NCBI GenBank assembly: GCA_023213315.1
Contig: JAKCPI010012719.1
Location: 1 to 64,000, forward strand
Direction: 5' to 3'
Source of the DNA: Euborellia annulipes
Taxonomy: Eukaryota; Arthropoda; Insecta; Dermaptera; Anisolabididae
DNA length: 64,000 bases
The notes under the pieces were generated by a model, which saw nothing but the letters and a program-made list of their open reading frames with translations, did no database searches and had not been told where the DNA came from. Position numbers and translations under genes: made by a program. Below, one piece after another: positions 22,201 to 33,420 of the stretch (its first letter is position 1; every line of letters begins with the position of its first letter).

Positions 22201-22777
22201 TCCCATCCATTTTTCTAATTAAATATCTACAGCTATTTAATTCAAGAAATTTTAAGAATTATAATATAACTGATATCTTCAGAAAATATTTAAAATAGGC
22301 AAGAGTTGATTCAGGAAATTTTGATTTCTAAGTGTTTGTTCTACATAGTAGGCCTACGAATGATTTGTAGCTTTGGACTTCAATGACGAAAAGCGTTCAC
22401 AGTGCAAGGAGTAGTGAGTTTATATATGATTTATTTATTAACTATTAGTATATTGGTATATTGGATATAGCCAGACCTCTGATTTGTCGACGGATTGGCA
22501 TTCCTCCACGCTCTCAAATGCTTGTGCTATAAGCCTACAGTAAACATCCCAATCAATCCATCGCTTGAGGCTATAGCTGAACTCAGCCCCGAAGGATTAT
22601 AATTCAAAAGTCACTCATTCATTGATTTATAAAAAAAGAGCATTCTTAAGGAAAAATATTCTAAATGGCTAACTTGGCTTCTGTGGTAACACTGCCTCTG
22701 AAGCGGTTGTCTCAATCGAACAGGTTTTATAGGTCTATTAAAATATCCAAAAACATTTTGGTACTCTTTCTGGATCT

Positions 22778-23038
22778 CATAGGCGTAGCCAGGGGGGGTG
22801 GGGGTTCAAACCCCCTCCCCCCATGGGACCCAAGTCATGACTAGATATTTAATACAAATTATATATTATTATTATTATTATATTTCATATAGGGTAAGAG
22901 AAAGTAAAATATAATAATTTACTCTAGCTAAAAAAAACAAGCCAAAATGATTTATAAATACCCTAAAATAATATTAAATTTTTGAAAAAAATTTCTTGAT
23001 CTCCCCCCCCCCATCAAAGATTTCTGGCTACCCCAATG
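22778..23038. mobile_element. hAT MITE with 8-base target duplication
   Basis: Ends CATAGGCGTAGCCAGG and CTGGCTACCCCAATG are imperfect inverted repeats, flanked by CTGGATCT at 22770-22777 and 23039-23046. An 8-base duplication fits hAT. The inside contains ATATAGGGTAAGAGAAAGTA, the end of Family A, without the rest of that repeat. A relative in opposite orientation is at 51025-51265. Confidence 0.8.
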
Positions 23039-23689
23039 CTGGATCTACTTGATTTTTTTATCCGAATTATTGGCCTACTAGTTATCTCTTCTTCTCAGTC
23101 ATTTGTGTCAGGGACTGACTGACACGTTGTGATATTTCTAAAGGAATGAGTTATATTACAATATATTCATATTTATTTAAATTATAATTTCATAGATAAA
23201 TTTAGTTATGTGAATATATTTTGTTAGTATCCAAAAAACTAAAATATTATAAATGATTTTCCGTAATAATGATAGAATAGAATATTTTGAATCATAATAT
23301 AGTATATTTATTAATATTAGAATTTATAAGATTTAGTTATTATTTGAATTTCTACTTCATTTTAAATTTACAAAGGGATTCTAAAATTTACAAAATTCTC
23401 TTGTTATTCCAAAACCTTTCCACTTCATTTTATTCTCATATAATTTTGAATTTATTATTATTATTGTATTTATTCTGTCAAAGGCCATATATGCCTCAGT
23501 GGATATAAACACAGTGTCATAAATAAATAAATAAATTTTTTCACTTTCATTGTTAAACACAAAGGGTTGGGGCACAGAAAAAATGTTCAATTAATTATAC
23601 CTATTAACTAAATAGTAAATCAAAGGAAAAGATGAATAGCGATTTACATAAAATAAATAAAAAAAAGAGTACAACCTTCCTAGTAGCAC

Positions 23690-23800
23690 AATGATTGCAG
23701 GGGTTCGCTTCCCGTCCCAAGCGAATCCGCTGGATCACAATAGCTATCAATCAATTGAAATAAATAGAAGATGGGTCTAAATGGCCTTAGATAGATGTGA
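23690..23800 (+). mobile_element. SINE-like fragment
   Basis: Contains TTCGCTTCCCGTCCCAAGCG and, further on, GGTCTAAATGGCCTTAG, which matches the tail core of SINE-1. The upstream head is not clearly tRNA-like. Confidence 0.45.
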
Positions 23801-23869
23801 AACAAAAAAAAAAATTCAAATGAGTAAATAACTATTGGAAGAAAGGGGCGGGAGCTTTCCCGGGAACAG

Positions 23870-23945
23870 CAGCCAGGTGAAATAAAAAACTTTATATTTT
23901 GTTGCCGACGTTTCGGGAGCTAGTCTCACTCATCCTCAGTGCCTA
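23870..23945 (-). mobile_element. Penelope-type terminus with hammerhead-like block
   Basis: Minus strand: CTGAGGA, then GAGTGAGACTAGCTC which can form a stem (GAG…CTC), then CCCGAAACGTCGGC, and downstream AAAATATAAAG and CTGGCTGCTG. Only one core base departs from CTGATGA. Confidence 0.5.
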
Positions 23946-24268
23946 ATGTAACAATTTTTATTTACTAATTATTATATATACATTAATAATAAATTTATAA
24001 CATGAAACATTTTAATTTTTACTCACAACCAAAATTGTCAAAATTTAGTACTTTATGCGGTACTGGAATTTAATTTCATGTTTATACATGTATTTATTAG
24101 TTCTTAGCCCATCATTAGTAGGTACAATAATACAACCTAGCCTTCGACTCAAATGTTATTACTGACACCGCATCTAAATAGCAAATGATGAATTTTTTAT
24201 TTTTAAATATAATTTTTCTTCATTTTTAGTGTCAATTAGATGACTTTCTTGAATTAAATACTTATTTT

Positions 24269-24579
24269 TACTTTCTCTTACTTCTATATATGTTAATATA
24301 TAGAGAGGGAAAGTATTGGACTCATGTCAAAAATTCGATGTCGAGATTTTGATGGATATACAGGTTTTGAGGTCCCCTGAATCAAAAAAGTGGTTTTCGC
24401 AAACATGGTCTGTCTGTGTGTGTCTGTTTGAAATGTATATTAATGAAAAAAAAAAATTAATAAAAAAAAAAATTTACACCTTGAAATTCGAATGTACCGT
24501 ACTGTCGGAAACTAAAAATATGTCGACACAAAAATCTGGTGTGACAAGCACAGAACACAACTTTCGATTACCGAAGGTA
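24269..24579 (+). mobile_element. Family A repeat, internal deletion
   Basis: Both ends are recognisable but the ~350-base middle is gone; the join follows the (TG)n tract at 24412-24430. The terminal palindrome is cut at its centre. Confidence 0.7.
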
Positions 24580-24599
24580 TTTAACTAAGGATTTATTTT

Positions 24600-26250
24600 T
24601 ATAAATTATTTATAAGTAGGCTAATTTGATTTTTTAAAGGCGAAAAAGACTCCACACGCCTAAGGAGAAAAAAATATTTATATCCTCTCTCGGTTTTTTC
24701 TCTCATGCCCTTATTTAATGAAGAGTTGCTATTATTATTTTATATATATATATCTATATATTATAGAATATATATATTTATATATGGTAGGCTATAATCT
24801 TTAATTAAAACCTATAAGTTTTAATTAAAGATCCATATATAGGCCTATTACTTAGGCCCAGGTGTCTTCTCTGTTGTTGCAATTTTCTGTGCTGTTGTAT
24901 GGCAACCTTTACGAGAAAATCTCTTTTTATCTGATTGTCCTCATATAATGATACAAAATTTTGTAATTTTTAAAATCAAAACTGTGCCCTCTCCCCAATG
25001 CGTGCGTTGCTAATGCTGTCGATGATTTTTTTTATTTTTAATTGACAGTTTATGCTGTCTGATTCTGTCTTTGATTTTATTTATTGTTTGCCTTATATAA
25101 CATTGATTACAATTTTCGGTTTCATTACCAATACAATTTAAATAACTGTAAATAACTGAGCATCTTTTAGGATGTAGCCTCTCCTAATCATTTTCCCAGT
25201 CATAAAGAAAAAAACGGAATAGGAAATGTTGCCATGTTCATAAAATTTTAATATCATTTTAAATAACTTTTATTTGAACTAGACTTAAAAATTTATTATT
25301 TAATTGAAGAACAGTTATTTTATTTTCCGGTATATTCAAAATAATATTTATATTTACTCCCATCTAGAACAAATTCTTATGGGAAATAAATAGGACCGAA
25401 GGGGAGTGTAATCAAACATCAGCTGCGACTTATACTTTGCTAGAAAGGATTTACGTCAAAAACTTGAAAGCCAATTTTCCTTTACATCTAATAGAGAGAA
25501 AGAAGTTTATCTTTAAAATTAAATCTCTTTATCATCCCAGACAACTAAAATGACATCTGGTTAGGGCGAAGATAATAAATCGACGTATTTTTTAAGAAAA
25601 TATTTGATAAAAATAATTTATATGCGAATATATATTTAATTTAATTGTCGATTCATTTTGGATAGAAAACATTTTGAAAAAAGAGATAAATAGATATGTT
25701 TGATTGATTGATTGGTTAATTACTCCCATTTTTTGCTGACTTGATTCAGTCCTAGAGCCATCATTAAAAATTACCTGAGAATTTTATATAAATATTTAGA
25801 TCCTCTGATATAATTAATAAAAAAATAAATATACAAATTGAAATAAAAAATAGCGTCTGATTAAATTAGTTGCGAGTTCAAGATGAATTAAATTTATGGC
25901 TGTTTTCTTTATTGAAAGGTGGAGAGAGGCATATAATTTAAGAAGTAACGTAACGGTATTTATAGAAGCATAATTAGTAATGATCCGATTTCTATTGGTA
26001 ATTCTAATCATATCCGATGATAAGAACAGGAATCAGGCAAATCAGGAGCTCATCTGTAATAAAACTCACAACTAGAGAGGTTTCGAATATAGGCCCCTCA
26101 GAACCATTGTCAGAAAATTTTTTTGGAGGGAGAGGGGTTCGGATGATCCGAGGGATAATCCCCCTCCCAAATTAATAAATTTTAAAGAATATAAAATATT
26201 TTTTTATAATTTTTAATAATTTCAACTCCATGTTTCTCACTGTTTTTCTT
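24600..26250. other. AT-rich DNA without recognised features
   Basis: Contains an (AT)n patch near 24750 and palindromic TTAATTAAAACCTATAAG-type sequence near 24800. No frame, SINE or inverted element identified. 25380-25560 is a little more complex but not distinctive. Confidence 0.4.
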
Positions 26251-26254
26251 TTTA

Positions 26255-26667
26255 CCGTAAACCCACTCTTAACCTGATCGGGACCGAGACCCTGGTCGGA
26301 TACCCGTTTGGTCGGTTAATCCGAGGTTTCGGTGAAAAATTGATTCTCATTCCTTTTCATCACACGTTTTCCTTTTCCTAACTCGCTCATTTTTATTTAA
26401 GACCCTATGTAGTAGAATATATAGGGTAAGAGAAAGTAAAAATAGACTGGGAAGCAAGCGAGAAAACAAACTCGGGAACTCTTTCCCTCTCCCTCTTTAC
26501 CATCTGAACATACATATTGCACAATGCTGCACCATACAATTTAATTAAAATTCAAAAAAAAAAAAGTAATTTATATATAATATATATGTAATAATCATAA
26601 TAATGTATGATGGTAAACTAATGGGATAGGCCGGTTAATCCGAGGCCGGATAAGAGGGGTTTTACTG
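26255..26667. mobile_element. pogo/Tigger-like MITE, 413 bp
   Basis: TA duplications flank it (26253-26254, 26668-26669). Ends CCGTAAACCCACTCTTAACC and, inverted, CAGTAAAACCCCTCTTATCC match, and GGTTAATCCGAGG occurs near both ends. These CAGTAAAACC termini are typical of pogo-like elements. Inside, TATAGGGTAAGAGAAAGTAA (26420-26440) is an isolated Family A end. Confidence 0.7.
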
Positions 26668-26869
26668 TATTTATAATTTCGGAGGGGCGTTTGGATCCCC
26701 CTGGTCTATTATGGCCCTGACTCCTATTTTATTTGATGAAGGATATTGAGGAAGTGAAAATTCTCGGATCAATTTTCTCTTCTTAAATTTAATAGAAAAA
26801 ATAAAATAACAGTAGACTATATAAAATTTTCTCGTGATTGTGAATTCCAAGTGTTGCAAGTGGCGATTT

Positions 26870-27030
26870 GTCTTGCGCCCTTGTTATCCGCCTTAATCCC
26901 ATCAAGCCAAGAGGCAGTCGATAAATCTATTAGTTGCACTCGGTTGCCAATTAGGGTCTCTGCGCCCGAGTCTCTCCATCTATCAAACCGTTTATCTCAC
27001 CACTCCAATCACAAGCACTAAATCTAATAG
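26870..27030. promoter_or_regulatory. Possible regulatory island
   Basis: Complex sequence with CGCCTTAATCCCATC (a bicoid/Otx-type TAATCC core), GTTGCCAATTAGGG and TCTATTAGTTGC. No repeat copy elsewhere in the window. TAATCC sites would suit head or eye patterning input, but that is speculation from context. Confidence 0.3.
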
Positions 27031-27589
27031 TTCCATGACTTAGAGTATATAATTTCCTATAAGTATATACAAACAAAATAACTTAAACTGTTTTTTTTTT
27101 ATTTTTTTTTATTTTATTTTATTTTAATAGAATAATATTGATCGCATAAAACGATGAGAACTTCATTTTTCTTCAATTGCTCTGAGTATATTTTTTCTCT
27201 TTTGGAATTTAAATTAGAGTGAATTTTATAAATAAGCACTTTTCTTTGTTCCGGGAGTTTTTTTTGAATCATTTTGCCGTTTGTTATACATGTATTTTTC
27301 TTAAACAAAAAAGAATAGCCTACACAAATTTTGAATTTTATAACTCTGAAGCATTTATATATAATTGACTAATTAATTCAATAAATTTCCTTCAAATTAT
27401 GTTTTAGATACATATAGACATATTAACTATTAATACATCTTATAATTTATTCGTATTAATTATATAACAAGGGTCTGATTAACTGAGTGCAATAATTATT
27501 ACAATCTTATTATAATCTGTCAGCTTTGAAGAAAAATTGTTTATTGGCTTACCACTATGCTAATAAAATTTTCAAGAATATTAAGGCCC

Positions 27590-28292
27590 GTTTACACTCT
27601 ACGATAAAACTATCATAAATAGTCTGTCCCTCTACTGGTTTAATAAGCAGAGCACAAGTGAAAAATCTTTCTTTAAAGTTTTTCACTTTGTTAGTAACTT
27701 GCACGGCTAACTGCATTTAAGGGGTAGTGAGTTTTATTGGTGTAGGTCGAGGTTCCGGTGGCCTAGTACAATGGACAGCACGCCTATGCCCCGGAAAGAC
27801 TGGAGATCCTGGGTTCGATTCCCAGGGGCCATGGGATGTTTGGCCTCGCCAATAAAAAACACTCACAGCTTTGTTAGATATATATCTCTATGACTTAGTT
27901 AAGTCCGAAAAGAATCGAGATGTTTTTTGAATACTAATATCTAATTCAAATTTATAAATCTCGAAAATATTTAACTATCGTAAATAGGTTTATCGTAACG
28001 ATAGATTTGTTACGATTTATCGTGTAAACAGGACATTGTAGGGATTTATTGGAATTGGATGATTAGAAAATGTCTGCCGGCATCAATTTCTGTAAATCGT
28101 AACGATTTCACTCAGTTTGCATTTGCTATTGCATTGAAGTCGATAGCTGTTGTCAACGAAATGTGACAATAAATCGATAAATCGTTACGATTTATCGTAG
28201 AGTGTAAACAGTACTCCACTCTTTCGATTTATTGAAGCAATAAATTTGTCAATCACATCGTTACGATTTATCGTAGCATGTAAACATACCTA
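27590..28292. mobile_element. TIR element with TCGTAACGAT motifs, split by SINE-4
   Basis: Left edge GGCCCGTTTACACTCTACGA recurs inverted at 28190-28205 (TCGTAGAGTGTAAAC) and 28270-28286 (TCGTAGCATGTAAAC), and TCGTGTAAAC lies at 28018-28027. ATCGTTACGAT-type palindromes are repeated inside. This is a non-autonomous TIR element with subterminal motif repeats; the superfamily is undetermined. SINE-4 at 27748-27975 inserted into it. Confidence 0.6.
27748..27975 (+). mobile_element. SINE-4, complete tRNA-headed SINE
   Basis: Head GGTGGCCTAGTACAATGG (A-box) and GGGTTCGATTCCC (B-box, 27812-27824) closed by GGGGCC pairing. The body contains TTGGCCTCGCCAATA, TTAGTTAAGTCCGAAAAG and ATCTCGAAAATATTTAACT. 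The copy at 34160-34372 on the minus strand matches throughout. Confidence 0.8.
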
Positions 28293-28369
28293 TAAATTTC
28301 AAAATTAATCCGTCATAAATGAATGGGACAAAAGAATTCAATTTGCTATAAACAGCTACTGCCCTCGAA

Positions 28370-29130
28370 CCTCCTGAGTCATAATGCAGAGATAGAGGTC
28401 TGGCCTACCTGCTAGGGGTCAGTAGTTCGCTTTCCAAGCGTTAATATTAAAAAAATCTGTCCATTTTGCCTTTTTACTTAATGAAAACCAATTTTTGATT
28501 AGTCAGTGTTCTTATTATATTATTAGGATGCTAGAAAAACCTCGTTGTTTCCTTCTAATCTCTCTACCTGCGGCTGTTTTTTTAAGTCAGCAGCATTTTT
28601 AATGCAATTATCAATCGTTCTACTAAGAGTAGGTCTAATGCAATAAATAATAAAAAAGAGCAAGATATTATTTAATTTATCCATTAGCATCAGGCTGTCA
28701 ATGCTATTGGCCACCAAACACACTCATTAGCCAATGGAGAAATCACTAACGGCATTAAAAGCTAATGGCTATAATTATTAATGGATATCATATGGATTGG
28801 ATTAATTATATAGGGCAGACAACAAATTAAATACATTCGAAGATGATAAACAACGAACAAGCAACCACCCCTACATTAAAATATTATATTCTGGGGAGTC
28901 AATCGGAGAAAGAAAGGGAAAATAATAAAAAGACAAGTGAATAAATGGGTGAGACACGCGTATAAATTCCACCCCCCAATTTTAGGGATGGGGTGAGCTT
29001 CGTGGGAAATTCGACATACGTTAATAATTCTGAATAGAGGAGCCGTGAAACTCGACACCCCTAAAAATGTGCACGCGTGTGCATCATTAGTTAGTGGTGG
29101 TTATTCGCATTTCGGCCCTTCAATGGGATT
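28370..29130. other. Mixed single-copy sequence
   Basis: A SINE-like end (GTTCGCTTTCCAAGCG) lies at 28428-28443. From 28680 to 29110 the sequence is complex, with GCCAATGGAG, GGCATTAAAAGCTAATGGC and ATTAGTTAGTGG. Short minus-strand frames (28523-28723, 28876-29058) show nothing recognisable. Part of this block may be regulatory. Confidence 0.3.
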
Positions 29131-29336
29131 AAAATTAGCTCCCTCCCCCTCCCCTCCTCCAACCATAAACAAAAACATTTGAGGGATGGAAAAAATGAAA
29201 CCCATATGCTTTACTTTTTTTCCCCTTGTATTAATGGAGTTTAAGATTATCCTTTTTATTGTAATGATAACTTGGGCATTTATTTATAAACAAGCTGAAT
29301 AAAGGAAATAGGAACTCTATTTGGTTTACAGAAAAT

Positions 29337-29580
29337 GCTAAATAACAAACAGGAGCAGGAAGTTGAAGGTAGCCAGGATGGAATGAAAAATCTTAAGACG
29401 TTTCGGGAACGCATCTCTCCCATTCTCAGTTGTATGAACCACTAAGTATCCACCTAAGCAACTTTAAATTAGGGTGAGTATGGGAACGATGGGTTCCCGA
29501 AACGACGACAAAATTTAAATAAGATTATTTATTCCATCCATTTATGGCTGCCTACATTCTCCTGCCTCTGTTGATTATCA
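29337..29580. mobile_element. Penelope-type fold-back, diverged
   Basis: Left arm (minus) carries CTGAGAATGGGAGAGATGCG then TTCCCGAAACGTC; the right arm (plus, from 29472) carries GGGAACGATGGGTTCCCG then AAACGACG. Both have a GGGAA…TTCCC helix just before GAAAC, and both end with GGCTGCC/GGTAGCC and a pyrimidine segment. The arms have diverged more than those at 2579. Confidence 0.6.
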
Positions 29581-29691
29581 CTCAGCCATTGAATTTTTTT
29601 CTTTTCATGCTAAATAATATTAGACTAATAAAGAAATTTAAATATTTTTCTTGATAATTAACATTATATAGGTCTAGGCATAAATTTTTAC

Positions 29692-29865
29692 GTTTTTACG
29701 CCGTAAATTTGGGAGTTTCATTGATGTATAGACAGCACTTCCTGGCTATCATTGTACCCATCGTAAATAAATATTCATCGGAGTGGTCGGGATCCGAACT
29801 CGCACCATGTGGCTTTAAGATTATCAATATTGACATTCTGGAAGGTATATGACACAACCAACTCA
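29692..29865. mobile_element. Composite repeat: Penelope-type end joined to SINE-2 head, copy 1
   Basis: CGTAAATTTGGGAGTTTCAT, GATGTATAGACA and CCTGGCTATCA are followed without a break by AAATAAATATTCATCGGAG and a minus-strand tRNA-like segment (GGGATCCGAACTCGC, TGTGGCTTTAAGA). The same composite recurs at 30345-30535. Confidence 0.65.
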
Positions 29866-30117
29866 CTCGTGCATTTTTTATTAATTGCTCAAGAGCTCTT
29901 CTAAAGCAATTAATTCGTGTCCAGTTGTTAATTTCTAAGGAGATTTAACAACTCCTCATGCATTTTTAAAGACTTTTCGCCATCTTACGTTAGACCATAT
30001 AGAATTTAAACGATACACACATTTTTTAATTACCATTCATCCAGGTACATTTATTTATATCTAAATGATTTAAAAAAATATTCTTTGAACTTGGAAGCGG
30101 CTGTTATTGATGATGTC

Positions 30118-30402
30118 TACAATGGCAGTAAATGGTGTCTCTACATTAATGAAATTCCAAAATTTACGAAGTTTCGATTCAAATATATTCGACCATGATC
30201 AGGTATCCGGAGCTGCCATATGTGAATTGACAATATATTTTATCATATGTTGATGTTGAATGATGAAATATATAACTGTTATATTATAAATTCACATATG
30301 ACAGTTCCCGGATACCTAATGAAGATTGAACAATGTGGGCTGAAACGCCGTAAATTTGAGAGTTTCATTGATGTATAGACACCACTACCTGGCTGTCACT
30401 CT
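30118..30402. mobile_element. Fold-back element, Penelope-type
   Basis: Arms about 30118-30240 and 30285-30402 share, in inverse order, CAATTCACATATG, TATCCGG, CGAAAC or TGAAACG, CGTAAATTT, GTTTCAT and GTCTCTAC. The hammerhead-like core is eroded (CTGATCATGG, then TCGAAAC, on the minus strand). Confidence 0.6.
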
Positions 30403-30535
30403 ACACGTCGTAAATAAATATTCATCGGAGTGGTCGGGATCCGAACCCGCACCCTGTGGCTTTAAGATATCAATATTGGCATTTGACAACACCTCTATAA
30501 CCTTTCGGCCATGCCTCGGGGCAGACATTTAAGAA
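30403..30535 (-). mobile_element. SINE-2 (class II tRNA head)
   Basis: On the minus strand: GCATGGCCGAAAGGTTATAG, a variable-arm-like insert with GTTGTCAAATGCCAATATTG, then GTGCGGGTTCGGATCCCG. The TGGCCGA A-box and long insert resemble tRNA-Leu/Ser. Related heads lie at 37921 and 59795-59914. Confidence 0.7.
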
Positions 30536-30800
30536 CATCAAAGATGTTTTAAAAATCACATTCTGTACCTAATAATTCTTTTTTGAAGGAAGAAACTTTC
30601 GTCTTTTACCCCAGGTCAATCAACTATAGACCTACATGAAAGAACGTGTACAAAAAATTTGTTATCATCAATTAAAATTGGTTTAAAATTTAATTTTGTT
30701 GAAAAACATTATTCATGTGTTTTTAAGATAAAATTTGTAAATTGCCAAAAAGTGAAAATAACCTATAAGTCATTTTTAAATTTAATTGACTTTAAAAATT

Positions 30801-31059
30801 GCCCTCGGGGCTTGGTGTAGAGGTTAGCGTGCTAACCTCGTATACCAAACGTCGCGGGTTCGGACCCCAGGCAGTCCGATGATTTTATTTAAGCCAATTG
30901 GATACCAAATGGCTTAAATAAGAATGCCTGGACCCCCAATAAATATATTTATTTATACAACGCTTATTGTAAAAGTCTTAAATGGTTTAAGTTGCCGAAA
31001 AGATTGTGTGAATGTGTGTGTGAGTGTGAATGAGAAAAAAAGTATGAGTGTTTTTTATA
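30801..31059 (+). mobile_element. SINE-1, complete copy with target duplication
   Basis: GCCCTCGGGGCTTGGTGTAG head, GCGGGTTCGGACCCC B-box, CCAATTGGATACCAAATGG central hairpin and GCCGAAAAGATTGTGTGAATG tail. Flanked by TTTAAAAATT at 30791-30800 and 31060-31069. Confidence 0.85.
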
Positions 31060-31069
31060 TTTAAAAATT

Positions 31070-31433
31070 AAGAGTGATTTTCAAATTTTCTCACTAATCT
31101 CAAAATTGATATACATTTTTTAAACTGTCTCGGAATACAGTCTCCTTCCATTAAATCATGATCAGCTTTACCTACTCTAAAGGAATGAAATGAAAATTAA
31201 TCTAAACAATATTAGAATTTGCTTAGGACAAACGTTTAATTTTATCTCGCTTGAGCTTATTACCTACCTTCTACTCTTTGACATGAGCGTGACTTACTTC
31301 CATTCTATTCTAACTATAGTACTTTGTATTTTTATTAAAGACTAGTATTAAAAAATATTTTTGGACTTTCTCATATTTGAAAAAATGTCGCTATCGTGTT
31401 TTCCTACTAAGAAAATTAGTTACCAGTTTATAA

Positions 31434-31464
<31 letters not shown>

Positions 31465-31795
31465 AAGTTCTTTCTATGATTTCTAGAATATTATTATTTT
31501 GAAAATTAATATGTAAATGAAAATTGTATTGCCTATCAATTTTCTCCAATCAACTTTTAAGTATGATATAAACCTTAGAATGGAGTAACGGATGCTTAGT
31601 GATTGGAAATAGTATTAGGGTTAGGAAGAGGAAGAAATTAAGGGGTGATGATTTTTTATAGAGAATGGTTGACACTAAATTGGTTAAAGGAATGAGAGTA
31701 CATAGAGTTGCTAAACGATAAGTAAATCAATTATGTTTTCAATTTCTTTCTTCCGTTTAATAAAATAATAATATGCTAGTCGAAATAGAGGAGAA
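31070..31795. other. AT-rich sequence with poly-T tract
   Basis: A T-run of more than 20 bases at 31434-31460; otherwise unremarkable single-copy-looking sequence. No gene or element recognised. Confidence 0.4.
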
Positions 31796-31801
31796 AATAT
31801 T

Positions 31802-32016
31802 TTTTTTTTTTTAACCGTTTACGGCTACTCAGGCCCTTTAGGGGTATGACTTTATTATATACATTTTAATATACATTGTACCGATCCCTACCGAGGAACG
31901 TTCTATACACTGATTGCTCGAGATCACCAATCCCTGGCTTTCGCCGCGCTTGACATTGCTTAACTTCAACGATTGTGGAGACTTGGTCTTCTTCTCCGTT
32001 GCCAGGCCCCCGGCTA
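31802..32016 (-). mobile_element. 5S rRNA-derived SINE (SINE3 type)
   Basis: Read on the minus strand, GAAGTTAAGCAATGTC, AAGCGCGGC, CCAGGGATTGGTGATC follow in order. They match the internal promoter of 5S rRNA (A-box GAAGTTAAGCA, GCGCGG, C-box GGATGGGTGAC) with substitutions. A ~100-base body follows, then GGGCCTGAGTAGCCGTAAACGG and an A-tail. The match includes both control boxes at the right spacing, so a 5S-derived SINE is more likely than a tRNA relic. It is not a functional 5S gene because the second half of the gene is missing. Confidence 0.65.
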
Positions 32017-32036
32017 GGAGAAAATGTTGAAAGAAA

Positions 32037-32403
32037 ATTTTATTTATTTGAAATTCCTATCGGGATCTCCATTTATTTGCCCGAGGTGATTACGTGCACG
32101 AAGACACACACCTCAAACCAAACCGGACTCTGGCCGTAGCCATCTACCGGCACCCCGTGAAGTTACATCATTTCCTATCTCCTCCTCTACGTTCGTTACT
32201 AGCTAGTCAACTAATCCTTATTTCTGGTTTCACCTTGTTCCTTTTATGCTAGGGAGGGACTCACTCAACACCGGCGTGTAGCCTACTTCTTTCGAAGAAT
32301 ATAAATAAATATTTTTATTTAATGAAAAAATCCCACACGCCCAGGATTTAAACACGGATCTTCTTTGTAGAAGCCCACACTTTAGCCCGCTACACCAGCA
32401 AGG
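32037..32403 (-). mobile_element. SINE-3, internally deleted copy
   Basis: Matches both ends of the full copies at 250-825 and 63278-63822 but lacks about 190 bases of the middle; the join is near 32245 and 32300. AGAAAATTTT-type repeats flank it. The head B-box is changed to GTTTAAATCC. Confidence 0.75.
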
Positions 32404-32546
32404 CCCCTAGAAATTTTTTTTAACCTTGTCAAATTAATAGAGTCTTAGGATTGAAATTTTAATAATTAAAATTATTTTTTTTTATATATATATATTTTAT
32501 ATATATTTATTTATTTATTTTATTAAGTATTTTCATACATTCTGAT

Positions 32547-32784
32547 GGATTTGCTCAGGGACCCACATCTTGTGGGTACGTGGATAGCGACCACGAGCTA
32601 CCTGAGCTGGGACTGGCAGTCCTTCTATTCTATGTCTGTCCCTTCCTTCTATATTGCCAACAGGCGTCAGGCCGTGCGACGGGCCGGCCTGTTCTATTTC
32701 TTCCGGTCGCAAAAAACCCATTCCGTCGCCCCCTTTACCGCCGACCCCGCACCGCGGGAATAATTAACGCAAAGAAAGAAGAAG
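32547..32784 (+). mobile_element. Non-tRNA SINE-like element (GAAGAAGA tail) with target duplication
   Basis: A 238-base GC-rich unit beginning GGATTTGCTCAGGG and ending AAAGAAAGAAGAAG, flanked by ATACATTCTGAT (32535-32546 and 32785-32796). A second copy is at 58926-59165, with its own 13-base duplication, and a fragment is at 47441-47495. No tRNA head is evident. Open frames inside are shared between copies but short, so they are probably incidental. Confidence 0.8.
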
Positions 32785-32857
32785 ATACATTCTGATAGAC
32801 CTTCTTCATAATTTCTCTGTAATGGCAAAATATTTATTATCTTTTGATTCCAAGTAA

Positions 32858-32891
<34 letters not shown>

Positions 32892-32989
32892 ATAATTTCT
32901 TCATTATTGCTATTTTTTCAGTCAACAATAAATTTTAAAATATTAATAGTGAATAGTTTAAAATTAGACTAAAATTTTGAAGATACGCG

Positions 32990-33330
32990 AGCGAGTCTGA
33001 GTTGCGCCTCAGCTAGGGTAAGCAAGAGCTCGGGAAGGAACTCGATTCTCCCTGTGCTGTATCGATTACCCAGAAGGGGTCCTTCGGTGAGGAAAAGGGA
33101 CGTGCGCGAAAGCTCTTCCCACAGATGCATTCTACATAAACAGCGTGGCCAATCATTCTTAATTACTTACAATATCACGAAATTTCATTCATTTCAATCC
33201 TAAATACGAATATAGTATTCATCTATGTCTTAATCCTAATAGGATTTGAGAAATTACAAAAAACATGTTTATAAGAATTCTTTCTTAAAACGGAGGGCCG
33301 ATAAATTTTTGATTCATATATTAATAATAT
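32990..33330. other. Mixed sequence with GC-richer island
   Basis: 33000-33140 is GC-richer (GCTCGGGAAGG, AGAAGGGGTCCTTCGG hairpin, GGGACGTGCGCG) in an AT background. No frame or repeat match was found; it may be a regulatory island or an old element. Confidence 0.25.
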
Positions 33331-33348
33331 TTACATGTTTTGTACTGC

Positions 33349-33420
33349 GTCCAAAAAAGTGGGTCTCGCAAATTGGTCTGTGTGTGAGTTACGTTTTAAA
33401 GCATGAAGGAATTGAGCTGT
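33349..33420 (+). mobile_element. Family A fragment
   Basis: A 70-base piece of the body (CCAAAAAAGTGGGTCTCGC to GAAGGAATTGAGCTG). Neither end is present. Confidence 0.6.

Noticed and set aside
27760..27830. tRNA gene from the strong A- and B-box
   Set aside because: The sequence belongs to a dispersed SINE (second copy at 34160-34372) and lies inside another transposon.
31930..32010. 5S rRNA gene
   Set aside because: Only about the internal promoter half of 5S is present and it is mutated and fused to a SINE body.
32545..32795. Small protein conserved between 32545 and 58943
   Set aside because: Both frames lie inside copies of the same mobile element and differ by frame-disrupting changes.
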